Shown here: positions 17,132 through 27,902 of the stretch, piece by piece
How positions within the stretch are numbered: position 1 is the stretch's first letter
How the letters are laid out: the number at the start of each line of letters is the position of its first letter
Assembly (NCBI GenBank): GCA_946186115.1
Contig: CAMHLV010000017.1
Span: 1 to 46,266, forward strand
DNA length: 46,266 nt
Direction: 5' to 3'
From: an uncultured Prevotella sp.
GTDB taxonomy: Bacteria > Bacteroidota > Bacteroidia > Bacteroidales > Bacteroidaceae
Translations under genes and position numbers: made by a program
The notes under the pieces: generated by a model
Seen by the model: the letters and a program-made list of their open reading frames with translations, nothing else
What the model was told of the DNA's origin: nothing
Databases searched by the model: none

Positions 17132-18481
17132 TTAAATTCCTGTATAATTCATTGGTGTGATAGCCATCAATTCGGCCTTCACTTCGTCGCTGACCTCCAG
17201 ATGCTGTATGAAGTCATGAATGGTCTGTTGGGTCATCTTCTGGTTGGTACGTGTTAGAGCCTTCAGCGCCTCATAAGGATGCGGATAAGCCTCGCGGCGC
17301 AAAATAGTCTGAATGGCTTCAGCCACCACTGCCCATGTATTGTCCAAATCCTCTTCAAGTTTCTCCTCGTTCAGGATGAGTTTGCGCAATCCCTTAAGTG
17401 TGCTCTGTATGGCGATAAGCGCATGTCCCATGGGGACACCCACGTTGCGAAGCACCGTAGAGTCCGTAAGGTCACGCTGCAGACGACTGACTGGCAATTT
17501 CTGTGCCAGGAACTGCAGTACGGCATTGGCCATACCCATGTTACCCTCAGAATTTTCAAAGTCGATGGGGTTTACCTTGTGAGGCATTGCGCTCGAACCC
17601 ACCTCGCCAGCCTTGATCTTCTGCTTGAAATATTCCATGGAGATATACATCCAGAAGTCGCGATCCAAATCAATGATGATAGTATTGATACGGCGCATGG
17701 CATCAAAAATAGCGCCCAACCAGTCGTAGTTTGAAATCTGGGTGGTCCACTGTTCACGCTCAAGTCCCAGCTTTTCAGAAACGAAGCTGTTGCCGAACTC
17801 GCGCCAGTCGTACTGAGGATATGCCACATGATGAGCGTTATAGTTGCCTGTGGCTCCACCGAACTTTGCAGTGATAGGCGTATCCTTCAGACCACGCAAC
17901 TGCTCTTCCAGACGATAAACATACACCATGATTTCCTTACCTAGACGTGTTGGTGAGGCAGGCTGTCCGTGAGTCTTTGCCAGCATGGCTACATTCTTCC
18001 ACTGCTCAGCATAGTCATTCAGTTGCTCTATCAACTCTTCCACCAGTGGGCAGTACACATCTTCCAGAGCCTCCTTGATACTCAGAGGCACCGATGTGTT
18101 ATTTATATCCTGTGAAGTCAGGCCGAAATGGATAAACTCCTTGGCCTCAGCAGGAAAACCGCTGAGAACATCGATTTTTTCCTTGATAAAATACTCCACG
18201 GCCTTAACGTCATGATTGGTGGTCTGCTCGATTTCCTTTACCCGAGCAGCATCCTTTTCAGTAAAGTTGCGGTAGATGTCGCGCAACGACTCGAAGAGGC
18301 TATGGTTGAAATTTTCCAATTGTGGCAAGGGTAACTCGCAGAGTGTGATGAAATACTCAATCTCAACACGCACACGATAGCGAATCAGCGCATATTCCGA
18401 AAAGTATCCTGCCAACTTGTCTGTCTTACTTCTGTAACGGCCGTCAATAGGCGAGACGGCAGTTAATACATCCAGTTCCAT
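17132..18481 (-). CDS. purB: Adenylosuccinate lyase
   Basis: The enzyme catalyses two steps of purine synthesis: SAICAR to AICAR plus fumarate, and adenylosuccinate to AMP plus fumarate. At 449 residues it is close to the E. coli type (about 456). It carries the fumarase/aspartase-superfamily signature SSAMPHKVNPIDFENSEGN with the mobile catalytic loop, TSQDINNT and the KTHGQPASPT segment that supplies an active-site histidine. It has its own promoter with a leader of about 50 nt and starts the purB-rluB-asnS run. Confidence 0.95.
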   Translation of the reverse strand: MELDVLTAVSPIDGRYRSKTDKLAGYFSEYALIRYRVRVEIEYFITLCELPLPQLENFNHSLFESLRDIYRNFTEKDAARVKEIEQTTNHDVKAVEYFIKEKIDVLSGFPAEAKEFIHFGLTSQDINNTSVPLSIKEALEDVYCPLVEELIEQLNDYAEQWKNVAMLAKTHGQPASPTRLGKEIMVYVYRLEEQLRGLKDTPITAKFGGATGNYNAHHVAYPQYDWREFGNSFVSEKLGLEREQWTTQISNYDWLGAIFDAMRRINTIIIDLDRDFWMYISMEYFKQKIKAGEVGSSAMPHKVNPIDFENSEGNMGMANAVLQFLAQKLPVSRLQRDLTDSTVLRNVGVPMGHALIAIQSTLKGLRKLILNEEKLEEDLDNTWAVVAEAIQTILRREAYPHPYEALKALTRTNQKMTQQTIHDFIQHLEVSDEVKAELMAITPMNYTGI

Positions 18482-18536
18482 TGTTGTCCTTATTCCTTAA
18501 TATATATACTCTTATTACAATCTCTAATTGAGGATG

Positions 18537-18567
18537 CAAAGGTACAAAATAATTGATAATTAACAAT
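18537..18567 (-). promoter_or_regulatory. Promoter of purB
   Basis: On the minus strand TACCTTTG (18537-18544) is the -7 box. ATTG at 18564-18567 lies 19 nt upstream and is part of a heptamer array. Confidence 0.75.
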
Positions 18568-18585
18568 TGATAATTGATAATTATT
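18551..18585. repeat. Heptanucleotide array AATTNNN x5 upstream of purB
   Basis: Five consecutive 7-bp units: AATTGAT, AATTAAC, AATTGAT, AATTGAT, AATTATT. They start directly after the purB -7 region and cover its -33 position. Confidence 0.85.
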
Positions 18586-18618
18586 TTAACCCATGATGCC
18601 ATTTTTTTGATATTTAAC

Positions 18619-18647
18619 AAAAAAAGTTCCGAACTTGCGTTCGGAAC
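18619..18647 (-). terminator. Terminator of tRNA-Val (UAC)
   Basis: On the minus strand GTTCCGAAC-GCAA-GTTCGGAAC is followed by seven T residues, 7 nt after the tRNA end. Confidence 0.85.
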
Positions 18648-18653
18648 TCCTTG

Positions 18654-18728
18654 TGGGCGCTGACGGATTCGAACCGCCGACCCTCTGCTTGTAAGGCAGA
18701 TGCTCTAAACCAGCTGAGCTAAGCGCCC
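18654..18728 (-). tRNA. tRNA-Val (UAC)
   Basis: Complete 75-nt cloverleaf: acceptor GGGCGCT/AGCGCCC, D arm GCTCAGCTGGTTTAGAGC, anticodon stem TCTGC/GCAGA around CTTACAA (anticodon TAC), T arm with GGTTCGAATC, discriminator A and no encoded CCA. It is a single-gene transcription unit with promoter and terminator. Confidence 0.95.
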
Positions 18729-18747
18729 TTTTGTTTCAAAAGCGGTG

Positions 18748-18779
18748 CAAAGGTACGATGTTTTTTTGAAACCACCAAA
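18748..18779 (-). promoter_or_regulatory. Promoter of tRNA-Val (UAC)
   Basis: On the minus strand TACCTTTG (18748-18755) with TTTG 20 nt upstream (18776-18779), close to ideal for the Bacteroidota -33/-7 promoter. It sits within an inverted repeat GGTGCAAA (18744-18751) / TTTGCACC (18782-18789). Confidence 0.8.
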
Positions 18780-18824
18780 CTTTTGCACCACTTTTTTTTA
18801 ATAAATGCTCAATTTTTTATGATT

Positions 18825-19976
18825 TTACTTGATTTCTACCGTGGCACGACGGTTAAATGGTGCCGGAGAGATGGTATCAACACCACCTGCAGCCACCTTC
18901 TCTATCTGGTCTGAACTTATTCCCAATTTAAGCAGTTCGGCCACCAATGCATCTGCGCGCTGCTGAGACAACTGAAGATTCTGCTCCTCTGAACCAGTCT
19001 GACTGTCGGCATATCCGGTAACGAGAAGTTTGGTTCCCTGCTGCTTTGCCACCTCTACGAGGGCTGCCACATTCTGCAATTCACGCTCTGAGTTGATAAC
19101 AGCTTTACCTAAATCGAAGAACACAGACACAGGAGCAGTCACGATCTGAACAGCAGGAGCCTCCATCTGTGGCGTCTGGGGGTCCACTTCCTGAGCAGAC
19201 AGTCTTTCATTCTCTGCAAGAGCATCAGCCAGCTGAGCGTTCAGGGCATCAATCTCGCTCTGCGACAGAGCCTGCATTGCTTCAATATCGGGAGTACGAT
19301 TCCATGTAGATTTACCCAAACGGTAGGTCAGTCCGAGCTCTACATTTACGTTGCGATCTTTATTCTTGAATGTATGTGAGGCATTGTGATATACAGGGCA
19401 GCCGTCGAAATCCGGTTCAAGAGCCATAATGTTGACATCAAGATTGAAATCCAGTTTAGGAGTCAGGCGGAATGTATTTAACAGTCCCAAGCCCAGTCCC
19501 ATAGAATAACGTCCGTAGGTCATGTTGCGGCCTATACCTCCTCCAAGATAAGGGATGAAGTTCCATACACGTTGCTCATTGTAGCCAAGCAGCATATTGC
19601 TGAGATTCAGCATCACCTGCTCCTGAAGAGTCCAGTATTTGTTGGCATTAGTAGCCTTATCCTCAGAAATCACTGAGCGGCCCCAGACTCCATTGAACTT
19701 AGTTCGAAGTCCGATACCTGGAGTAAACCACTTACCTATTGCCAGCGAGAATCCCAGATTTGTACGGTAGTCCTTAGTAAGCTGACCGAAGGAAATACCT
19801 TTGTCCTCCTGACTACCCCAGAATGATGTCGCAGCAAAATTAGCCTGAACATACCAGTTGGCCCAAAAAGAATTGGTAGATACAAGGTGCTTCTCTTCAG
19901 CAACCTCATCTTGTGCCATTATCGTCAATGAAACACTGGCGAATGCCAAAATCATAATAATCTTTCTCATCGTCAT
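18825..19976 (-). CDS. OmpA-family outer-membrane protein
   Basis: The 383-residue protein has a signal peptide (MTMRKIIMILAFASVSLTIMA, cleaved before QDE), an N-terminal beta-barrel (about residues 30-235) and a C-terminal OmpA peptidoglycan-binding domain (about 280-383) with VTGYADSQTG, LSQQRADALV and NRRATVEI. A helical linker (about 238-265) joins them. It ties the outer membrane to peptidoglycan. The ATG six bases later (MRK) is an equally good start. It lies 25 nt after mutL, so it may be cotranscribed with the upstream envelope genes, though such proteins are usually abundant and may have their own promoter; I see no clear -7 box in the gap. Confidence 0.9.
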   Translation of the reverse strand: MTMRKIIMILAFASVSLTIMAQDEVAEEKHLVSTNSFWANWYVQANFAATSFWGSQEDKGISFGQLTKDYRTNLGFSLAIGKWFTPGIGLRTKFNGVWGRSVISEDKATNANKYWTLQEQVMLNLSNMLLGYNEQRVWNFIPYLGGGIGRNMTYGRYSMGLGLGLLNTFRLTPKLDFNLDVNIMALEPDFDGCPVYHNASHTFKNKDRNVNVELGLTYRLGKSTWNRTPDIEAMQALSQSEIDALNAQLADALAENERLSAQEVDPQTPQMEAPAVQIVTAPVSVFFDLGKAVINSERELQNVAALVEVAKQQGTKLLVTGYADSQTGSEEQNLQLSQQRADALVAELLKLGISSDQIEKVAAGGVDTISPAPFNRRATVEIK

Positions 19977-20001
19977 TATCTATTAAAACGGTTATCTACT
20001 A

Positions 20002-21825
20002 TCAACCACCCAGCAGTTTCTCTATATCGTGCTGTGGTAATATTGCGAGGATGGGATGTCCGTCGGGAGTATAGTTGACATTAGAACATGCGAACAACTC
20101 ATTGACCACATTCTCCATCTCGTCATTATTAAGTATCTGCCCCTGCGGAATAGCGACCTGACGAGCCATACTCAGTGCCAAAGAACTGTTCAACTCGTCG
20201 GAAGCGTCAGAACCGCTATTGATGGCATCATCAACCATGCTGTGAAGCAGCTGCACATAATCAATACCTTGAATGCCGGCAGGAATACCATTGACAGCAT
20301 AACTGCCCTGACCAAGACTGCACAAGTCAAAGCCCATTGCCGAGAGACGTGGCAACAGTTGCTCAACCATGACCGTCTCAGACGGGGCAAACTGCACAAC
20401 CTCAGGAAACAACACCTGCTGGATTTCTGCAGTGCGCTTCTGCAGTTGCGACATGTATTGCTCGTAGCGGATACGGACGTCAGCCCTATATTGGTCGATT
20501 ATCATTAGCCCAGACTTTACTGCAGTCATAATATAGCATCCCTTGTACTGATAATGCACTGGCGACTTGTCCTCTACAGGATTCAGAGACGCAAGGTCGG
20601 AGGCTGGTGCTGTATCAAAGAGAGATGGACTGTCGGTGTTGCGGGATTCCGGAAGCCCCTCATATAGTTGCTGCCAGTTATCGGGAGCAGACTTTGCACG
20701 CCCCGCAGGAGAGACAAACGGATTATACTGCGGTGTACGCTGAGTAGAAGGGAATGGAGGAACCACTGTATTGTTGGGATCATACGGGGGAATCTCCGGA
20801 CGTCCCTCTGTATCAAAGTCTATCTGTGGTATCTCACAAAACTGCCCTATTGCATCCTTGACTGCAGCAGAGAGAATCTGCCAGATAGCTTGTTCGTTCT
20901 CAAACTTAATCTCGGTCTTTGTAGGGTGTATATTTACGTCAATGTCAGCAGGGTTTACCTCGAAATATATAAAATAAGGTACGTGCGAGCCCGATGGTGT
21001 CAGGCGCTCGAAAGCCTGCTGCACAGCCTTATGGAAGTAAGGATGCCTCATGTAACGGCCATTTACGAAGAAATACTCTGTGGCTCCTTTCTTGCGGGCC
21101 GACTCTGGTTTACCAACAAATCCACTTATCTTACAAAGCGATGTTTCAACGTTGACAGGCAACAGTTCCTGACCATAGCGGCGGCCATAAACGTCGGCTA
21201 TACGCTGTCGCAAAGAACCCACACGCAGGTTCATCAGTTCTTGTCCGTTGCTATGAAGTGTGAAACTCACATCAGGATAGACGAGCACGATGCGCTCAAA
21301 TGCCGTCAGGATATTGTTAAGTTCGGTCGCGTTAGTCTTGAGGAACTTACGACGGGCAGGCACATTGAAGAACAAGTTGCTGACAGTGAATCTACTACCC
21401 ACAGAACAGGAGCAGGGTTCCTGACTCTCAACATGCGAACCAGAAAGAACAAGGCACGTGCCCACCTCATCTTCTTTACGGCGGGTACGCAACTCCACCT
21501 GAGCCACTGCAGCTATCGAGGGTAGTGCTTCGCCGCGGAAGCCCATAGTATGAAGTGAGAAGAGGTCATCGGCTTTGCGTATTTTCGAGGTGGCATGACG
21601 CTCAAAGGCAAGACGAGCGTCGGTTTCCGACATGCCACAGCCATCGTCGATGACCTGTATCGAAGTGCGACCGGCATCAATCACCAGCACATTAATAGTA
21701 CTGGCTCCAGCATCGACAGCGTTTTCCACCAGTTCCTTTATAACAGAGGCCGGACGCTGTATTACCTCACCTGCGGCAATCTGATTTGCCACGCTGTCAG
21801 GAAGCAGTTGGATTACGTCGGTCAT
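20002..21825 (-). CDS. mutL: DNA mismatch repair protein MutL
   Basis: The N-terminal GHKL ATPase is clear: [10 protein letters not shown] (31-40), DDGCGM (60-65), GFRGEAL (95-101), and the transducer domain to about 330. It links MutS mismatch recognition to strand removal. The C-terminal dimerisation domain (about 425-605) is present, but the endonuclease motifs of MutH-independent MutL look degraded: the site aligned with DQHAxxExxxxE reads [12 protein letters not shown] (444-455), and the usual CPHGRP-like motif reads YTPDGHP. The gene overlaps the OstA-like gene by 4 nt (ATGA). Confidence 0.95.
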   Translation of the reverse strand: MTDVIQLLPDSVANQIAAGEVIQRPASVIKELVENAVDAGASTINVLVIDAGRTSIQVIDDGCGMSETDARLAFERHATSKIRKADDLFSLHTMGFRGEALPSIAAVAQVELRTRRKEDEVGTCLVLSGSHVESQEPCSCSVGSRFTVSNLFFNVPARRKFLKTNATELNNILTAFERIVLVYPDVSFTLHSNGQELMNLRVGSLRQRIADVYGRRYGQELLPVNVETSLCKISGFVGKPESARKKGATEYFFVNGRYMRHPYFHKAVQQAFERLTPSGSHVPYFIYFEVNPADIDVNIHPTKTEIKFENEQAIWQILSAAVKDAIGQFCEIPQIDFDTEGRPEIPPYDPNNTVVPPFPSTQRTPQYNPFVSPAGRAKSAPDNWQQLYEGLPESRNTDSPSLFDTAPASDLASLNPVEDKSPVHYQYKGCYIMTAVKSGLMIIDQYRADVRIRYEQYMSQLQKRTAEIQQVLFPEVVQFAPSETVMVEQLLPRLSAMGFDLCSLGQGSYAVNGIPAGIQGIDYVQLLHSMVDDAINSGSDASDELNSSLALSMARQVAIPQGQILNNDEMENVVNELFACSNVNYTPDGHPILAILPQHDIEKLLGG

Positions 21826-23453
21826 TGTCCTATTTTGTTTTTGGGAGCCTCACGCCGCTTCTGCTCCTTCAGTTCCGTACCTCCTTCTTTGGGACGCCAA
21901 TTAAAGATATCGTCCTTACTCAAAGGTCTGATATAATCGAACCATGCATAGCCGGGGAGGAAATACATACTGGGGGGAATCTGCGTCATAGGATAGAGCG
22001 TACCTGTTGGCTTCTCCATCCAGATGCGCTTCATCTTGCGCTTTTCCATAAACATCTTGAGCAGAGGTGTCTCTGTATAGTTAAGACCAATAAGAGTGCT
22101 GTCAGAGTCGTCGATAGGATAATAAACTATCTTCACATTGTCTATTGCCTGCGACTCACGCATCTCGCCATTGACAAAGAATGCTTTCATCTCCTTCGAC
22201 GAAACCTGATTGAAATGTATTGAATCAGACATCTGCTCAACCGAGAATGCCTGTCCTATAACATGGGCCCAATCTATGGTCGAATCATTCATATATACAC
22301 AGATCTTCTCTCCGAACAATTGCTGGCCGTCATTCCACACAATGGGATCGCGATACATTGTCATACAGGAGTCTTGGGTGTTATAAACCAGCGAATCGCA
22401 TACGGCCTGAACATCCACACGATATGCCCGAACCTTGTTGTAGGCATGTATCTTGCGATAGACAGAATCAGTATTGATATTGAAAGTAAAGATCTTGAAA
22501 GTGTCAGCATGCATAAACAACGAGTCTTTCTGTGAGAAGTCAACGGCAACGGCCCGTTTGGTTGCCATGGCATAACCTGTAGAGTCGTTATATTCACAAT
22601 AGTCTCCTGTCAGCATGTTTTTATTTACTGAGTCGGTAAATATGACATCCCTGTAGGCATGATTGGTACCCGTCTTGGCATTGTGATACACGCTGTCGCC
22701 TATTAGCGTACGTCCCTGATCTTTAATGATAGAACGTCCAAAGAGTTCCGACTGCTCTGTACGTGTGTTGTAGTAACCGTTTTCACTATATATGTCACTG
22801 CTTCCAGAATGTATCTTCGATGGTCCTACGATATGCGCTGTCGAAGTTCGTGTATCATAATACAACGAGTCGGTGGTCAGATACATCTTATTGTCTTTGA
22901 GCCGTACATCATAATAGAACATAGCAATCTTAGAATCAGTATGATATTCACCCCAGTCGCTAGTAAGTGTCGACTTACCATCAACAAGTTTACCTCCTTC
23001 AAAGAAATTGCCGAAACTATACATACGGTCATAGTCGAGCGAGTCGGTATAAAGAGTAGTCTTTCGATGCTTAAGGACTACATTGCGACGGGCCTGCGCC
23101 AACTGGTCATTACCGTCATAATATGCATAGTCGCTAGTAAGGCGAAGTGTGTCACCCTGTACCATCTTAACATGTCCGAAAGCCTCAAAAGAATTTGACT
23201 GCTCAAAGAAGTGGGCACTGTCACAATACAGATTGGCACCTACATGACGGAAATGTACATGACCGTTGAGCACCTGAGCGTCACCATTGCGATATTGATC
23301 GTAGTGAAGGTTATCGGCATGAACCAGATAGACACGCTTGTCCTGCTGAACAGCCTTCGCCCTTTTGCGAGGTGTACGTTTGCGTGCCGGTGTAACTGCC
23401 ATAGCAAACACCAGCACTGCGATAAACAAGATGAACAGTACAGCCCTCTTCAT
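21822..23453 (-). CDS. OstA-like protein (LptA/LptD-N fold)
   Basis: The 543-residue exported protein begins with a signal or membrane anchor (residues 1-19), then a basic stretch and about 350 residues of repeated beta segments (e.g. [28 protein letters not shown]) of the OstA/LptA beta-jellyroll. Such proteins form part of the bridge carrying lipopolysaccharide to the outer membrane. In Bacteroidota this long version is common, and the C-terminal part has no known function to me. Its start codon is the last unit of a heptamer array that makes two tiny coupled ORFs, and its stop overlaps mutL by ATGA. LptB is encoded at 37.7 kb. Confidence 0.85.
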   Translation of the reverse strand: MKRAVLFILFIAVLVFAMAVTPARKRTPRKRAKAVQQDKRVYLVHADNLHYDQYRNGDAQVLNGHVHFRHVGANLYCDSAHFFEQSNSFEAFGHVKMVQGDTLRLTSDYAYYDGNDQLAQARRNVVLKHRKTTLYTDSLDYDRMYSFGNFFEGGKLVDGKSTLTSDWGEYHTDSKIAMFYYDVRLKDNKMYLTTDSLYYDTRTSTAHIVGPSKIHSGSSDIYSENGYYNTRTEQSELFGRSIIKDQGRTLIGDSVYHNAKTGTNHAYRDVIFTDSVNKNMLTGDYCEYNDSTGYAMATKRAVAVDFSQKDSLFMHADTFKIFTFNINTDSVYRKIHAYNKVRAYRVDVQAVCDSLVYNTQDSCMTMYRDPIVWNDGQQLFGEKICVYMNDSTIDWAHVIGQAFSVEQMSDSIHFNQVSSKEMKAFFVNGEMRESQAIDNVKIVYYPIDDSDSTLIGLNYTETPLLKMFMEKRKMKRIWMEKPTGTLYPMTQIPPSMYFLPGYAWFDYIRPLSKDDIFNWRPKEGGTELKEQKRREAPKNKIGQ

Positions 23454-23484
23454 TACTCACTTCTCATTACTCAGTTCTCATTTC
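23450..23484. repeat. Heptanucleotide array forming tandem mini-ORFs before ostA-like
   Basis: Five units on the plus strand: TCATTAC, TCACTTC, TCATTAC, TCAGTTC, TCATTTC. On the minus strand they spell two 4-codon ORFs (ATG AGA ACT GAG TAA, then ATG AGA AGT GAG TAA). Each stop overlaps the next ATG as TAATG, and the last ATG is the ostA-like start at 23453. Confidence 0.85.
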
Positions 23485-23501
23485 AGCGTGTAACGACGCG
23501 C

Positions 23502-24872
23502 TTATCTCACCCAGCCTTCGTATTCAAACTTACAGTCGCGATAGCGGTCGTTTATACGAACATAGGTAGATTTGATGCGGTTGACAACCCACTCATGAAG
23601 TTTCTTCTCGCGCAATTTCTCCACAACAAGATTCTTCAGCACCTGATAGTCTTCTGTAATAGTTGCCTTGTGACCCTCTGTGCGGCTCTTCAACTTAATT
23701 ATGGCACAGACAGTCTTTCCGCGCTCATTAATCATCTGGAAAGGAGCAGAGACCTCTCCTACTTTCAGACCGTCAGCAACCTTTGCCACCTCTGTGGGCA
23801 AGTCGGCCAATTTAAAGTGCGACGTACGGAGGCCGTCTGAGGTAGTATTAAACATCAGTCCATTGTTGTTGCGAGTGTCCTTGTCATCGGAGATAACTGA
23901 GGCAGCAGCATCAAATGGGAATTTGCCGTCGAGGATATCATTACGTATTGAATCCAGTCTGTTGATCGACTTTTGTATTGCCTCATCGCTGACAACAGGC
24001 TTGCGGAGAATATGACGCACCTTGATTCTGTCGCCACGCTTATCAACAAGTTGGATAATATGGTATCCGAATTCAGACTCTACAATCTTCGACACTCGCT
24101 TCGGGTCTGACAGGCTGAAAGCTACATTTGCAAAAGCAGGGTCAAGGGCCGCACGTACGGTATAATCCAGTTCACCTCCACGGCGGGCAGAACCAGGGTC
24201 TTCAGAATACAGACGCGCCAGAGTCTGGAATGACGACTCACCTTTATTGACTCGATCAGTATAATCACGCAACTCTTCTTTCACGCGATTTATCTCCTCT
24301 TGTTCCACACGAGGCATCTGGGTGACAATCTGCACCTCAACCTCTGTAGGGACAAAAGGAATACTATCGGGAGAGATATCCTTGAAATATCGACGAACAT
24401 CAGCAGGAGTCACAGTGATGTCCTTGACTAGCTTCTGCTGCATGCCCTGCACCAACTGACGCTCACGATATGACTCACGAAGGTCTGAACGTATCTGACT
24501 GATGCTCTTCTTCTGATACTCCTCCAGTTTCTCACGCGAACCGATGACAGAGACCATATTGTCAATATATTGCTCAACGCCCTGCGATATTTCAGACTCT
24601 GTGACCTCCACACTGTCGATGATAGCCTGATTTAGATACAGTTTCTGAACAGCAATCTGTTCTGGAATAGAACAGTCGGGATCGCCATACCAGCGCATAC
24701 CCTCCTGCTGTCCCTGAATACGCAGCGCCTCAACGTCAGACTTGAGGATTGCTTCGTCGCCAACAACCCAAATAACCTCATCAACCACAGTGCCGAGGCT
24801 GTCTGTCTGGGCCTTTACCAGTGACGCAAACGAAACCAGCACGACCAGTAAAACCAGTATTCTCCTATTCAT
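23502..24872 (-). CDS. SurA-type periplasmic chaperone/peptidyl-prolyl isomerase
   Basis: The 456-residue protein has a signal peptide (cleaved after VKA, residue 21), a SurA N-terminal helical domain (about 30-165) and two parvulin (PpiC) regions (about 175-275 and 280-385). The first is clearest, with SEDPGSARRGGELDYT and ESEFGYHIIQL. SurA helps outer-membrane proteins fold on their way to the Bam complex. The architecture matches E. coli SurA. It overlaps the upstream PpiC gene by 8 nt and precedes the OstA-like gene. Confidence 0.88.
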   Translation of the reverse strand: MNRRILVLLVVLVSFASLVKAQTDSLGTVVDEVIWVVGDEAILKSDVEALRIQGQQEGMRWYGDPDCSIPEQIAVQKLYLNQAIIDSVEVTESEISQGVEQYIDNMVSVIGSREKLEEYQKKSISQIRSDLRESYRERQLVQGMQQKLVKDITVTPADVRRYFKDISPDSIPFVPTEVEVQIVTQMPRVEQEEINRVKEELRDYTDRVNKGESSFQTLARLYSEDPGSARRGGELDYTVRAALDPAFANVAFSLSDPKRVSKIVESEFGYHIIQLVDKRGDRIKVRHILRKPVVSDEAIQKSINRLDSIRNDILDGKFPFDAAASVISDDKDTRNNNGLMFNTTSDGLRTSHFKLADLPTEVAKVADGLKVGEVSAPFQMINERGKTVCAIIKLKSRTEGHKATITEDYQVLKNLVVEKLREKKLHEWVVNRIKSTYVRINDRYRDCKFEYEGWVR

Positions 24873-26295
24873 GCTTATTGACGGTCTTTAACACCTCTTC
24901 ATTGACGGAAACGGGATATTTCCTACGAAGATCGGCCACCCACAGGCGTTCCATCTCGTCCTGCAAGTCGGCAGTAACCTGACCACGGACATCAGTATAA
25001 TCCTGCGGCTTCTTCAGGAGTTTTCCGTAAGTGGCATCAATGGGATAGCCTTTCACACTGTCCACCTTAATACCACGCACCTTAAACACCTCACGATCGA
25101 CAAGTTTGTTGTCGCCTTTCTTAAACAGGCCTTTCTCCACGCGAATACGGATTATGGAGTCGCCATTGAAAGCCTTACGGAGTGTTTCGTTCCAATCCTC
25201 GAACTTCAATTTCTTTACACAATTAGCCACAGCCTTCACGTCGGCCTTATCCTTGACATGATATGCCATACCCTTGAAGCGAGGCTCGTCCCAAGTATAT
25301 TTCTTCTTATTCTTCTTGAAATAGGCAGCCAGCGATTCCTCGTCTTTTGCAGCCTTGTCCCAGATAGTCTTGTTGCTGATTTCATACAACAGCAATCCAT
25401 CGTGGTATTCCTTAATAAGATAGCGCATCTCCAAATCAGAAGCTGCAAGCGAGTCGGCACGCTGCTCAAGCAACTGCTCCTTTGTAACAGCACCGTCAGA
25501 AGCCTTTACAATAGCATCTACCTTCTGAGAGGTGATAGCATTGCGAGCGCCACGCTGGTCGAGGAACCTCAGGATGTTATCCTTATGGAAATCAAATGGT
25601 TCCAACTGTTTACGTTCCTTCATAAGGATGATGTGCCAGCCAAAAGGCGACAGCACTGGCTGACTCATCTCACCAGGCTGCAGTGCAAAGGCTGCGTCTT
25701 CAAACTCCTTCACCATCTGGTTGCGGCTAAACCATCCCAACATACCACCACGCTGTGCAGAGCCGGGGTCCTGTGAAACTTTCTTGGCCAGTTCCTCAAA
25801 GTCTGCACCGGCTTTCAGTGCAGTATAGACAGAGTCGATGCGACGTTTTGCCTCATCCTGTTCTGCCTGTGTGGCCTTCTGAGGGATAAGCATCAGAATA
25901 TGTCCGGCCATGACGAGTCCGTCAGGACCGATATTCTCCTTAGTCTGGTCGTAAACCTTATGGGCCTCAACCAGCATGTCGTCATCCGTGACGAATGTGG
26001 GCAGCACCTGCTGGTCACGATATTGTGCAAACTCTGTGCGGAATGCCGCAGTAGTGTCAATATGAGCATCCAGGGCAGCCTGAACCTTCAGTTTATAGTT
26101 GACGAAAAGATCAACATACTCCTCCACTGTCTTCTTGTCGATGACACCATCGGTATTATTCTTATTATAAGAGTACTCAAACTCAGAGCGCGGCACATCA
26201 ACACCTGCCACGGTCATAATGACAGGATCGTTGTTTTGTGCTGTTATTGTCAATGTACTCAGCAGAGCGACTGCTAAAAACAAATGTTTCTTCAT
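24865..26295 (-). CDS. Parvulin-type peptidyl-prolyl isomerase, SurA/PpiD-like
   Basis: The 476-residue exported protein (signal peptide 1-20) has a single parvulin domain at about residues 125-228 with GHILM, SQDPGSAQRGGMLGWFS and SPFGWHIILMKER. The 240-residue C-terminal part is charged and mostly helical with no recognised domain. It is a periplasmic folding catalyst or chaperone paralogous to the next gene, which it overlaps by 8 nt. The pair probably works on outer-membrane proteins. It lies 25 nt after guaB, with a three-unit heptamer array in the gap. Confidence 0.85.
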   Translation of the reverse strand: MKKHLFLAVALLSTLTITAQNNDPVIMTVAGVDVPRSEFEYSYNKNNTDGVIDKKTVEEYVDLFVNYKLKVQAALDAHIDTTAAFRTEFAQYRDQQVLPTFVTDDDMLVEAHKVYDQTKENIGPDGLVMAGHILMLIPQKATQAEQDEAKRRIDSVYTALKAGADFEELAKKVSQDPGSAQRGGMLGWFSRNQMVKEFEDAAFALQPGEMSQPVLSPFGWHIILMKERKQLEPFDFHKDNILRFLDQRGARNAITSQKVDAIVKASDGAVTKEQLLEQRADSLAASDLEMRYLIKEYHDGLLLYEISNKTIWDKAAKDEESLAAYFKKNKKKYTWDEPRFKGMAYHVKDKADVKAVANCVKKLKFEDWNETLRKAFNGDSIIRIRVEKGLFKKGDNKLVDREVFKVRGIKVDSVKGYPIDATYGKLLKKPQDYTDVRGQVTADLQDEMERLWVADLRRKYPVSVNEEVLKTVNKHE

Positions 26296-26296
26296 T

Positions 26297-26317
26297 GTAA
26301 ATTGTCAATTATCAATT
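26297..26317. repeat. Heptanucleotide array x3 between guaB and ppiC-like gene
   Basis: Units on the minus strand: AATTGAT, AATTGAC, AATTTAC, then AATG, where the ATG is the start codon. Same AATTNNN design as the arrays at asd and purB. Confidence 0.8.
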
Positions 26318-26320
26318 CTC

Positions 26321-27877
<1,557 letters not shown>

Positions 27878-27902
27878 ATTAATACGATTTAACGCGAAAC
27901 TA

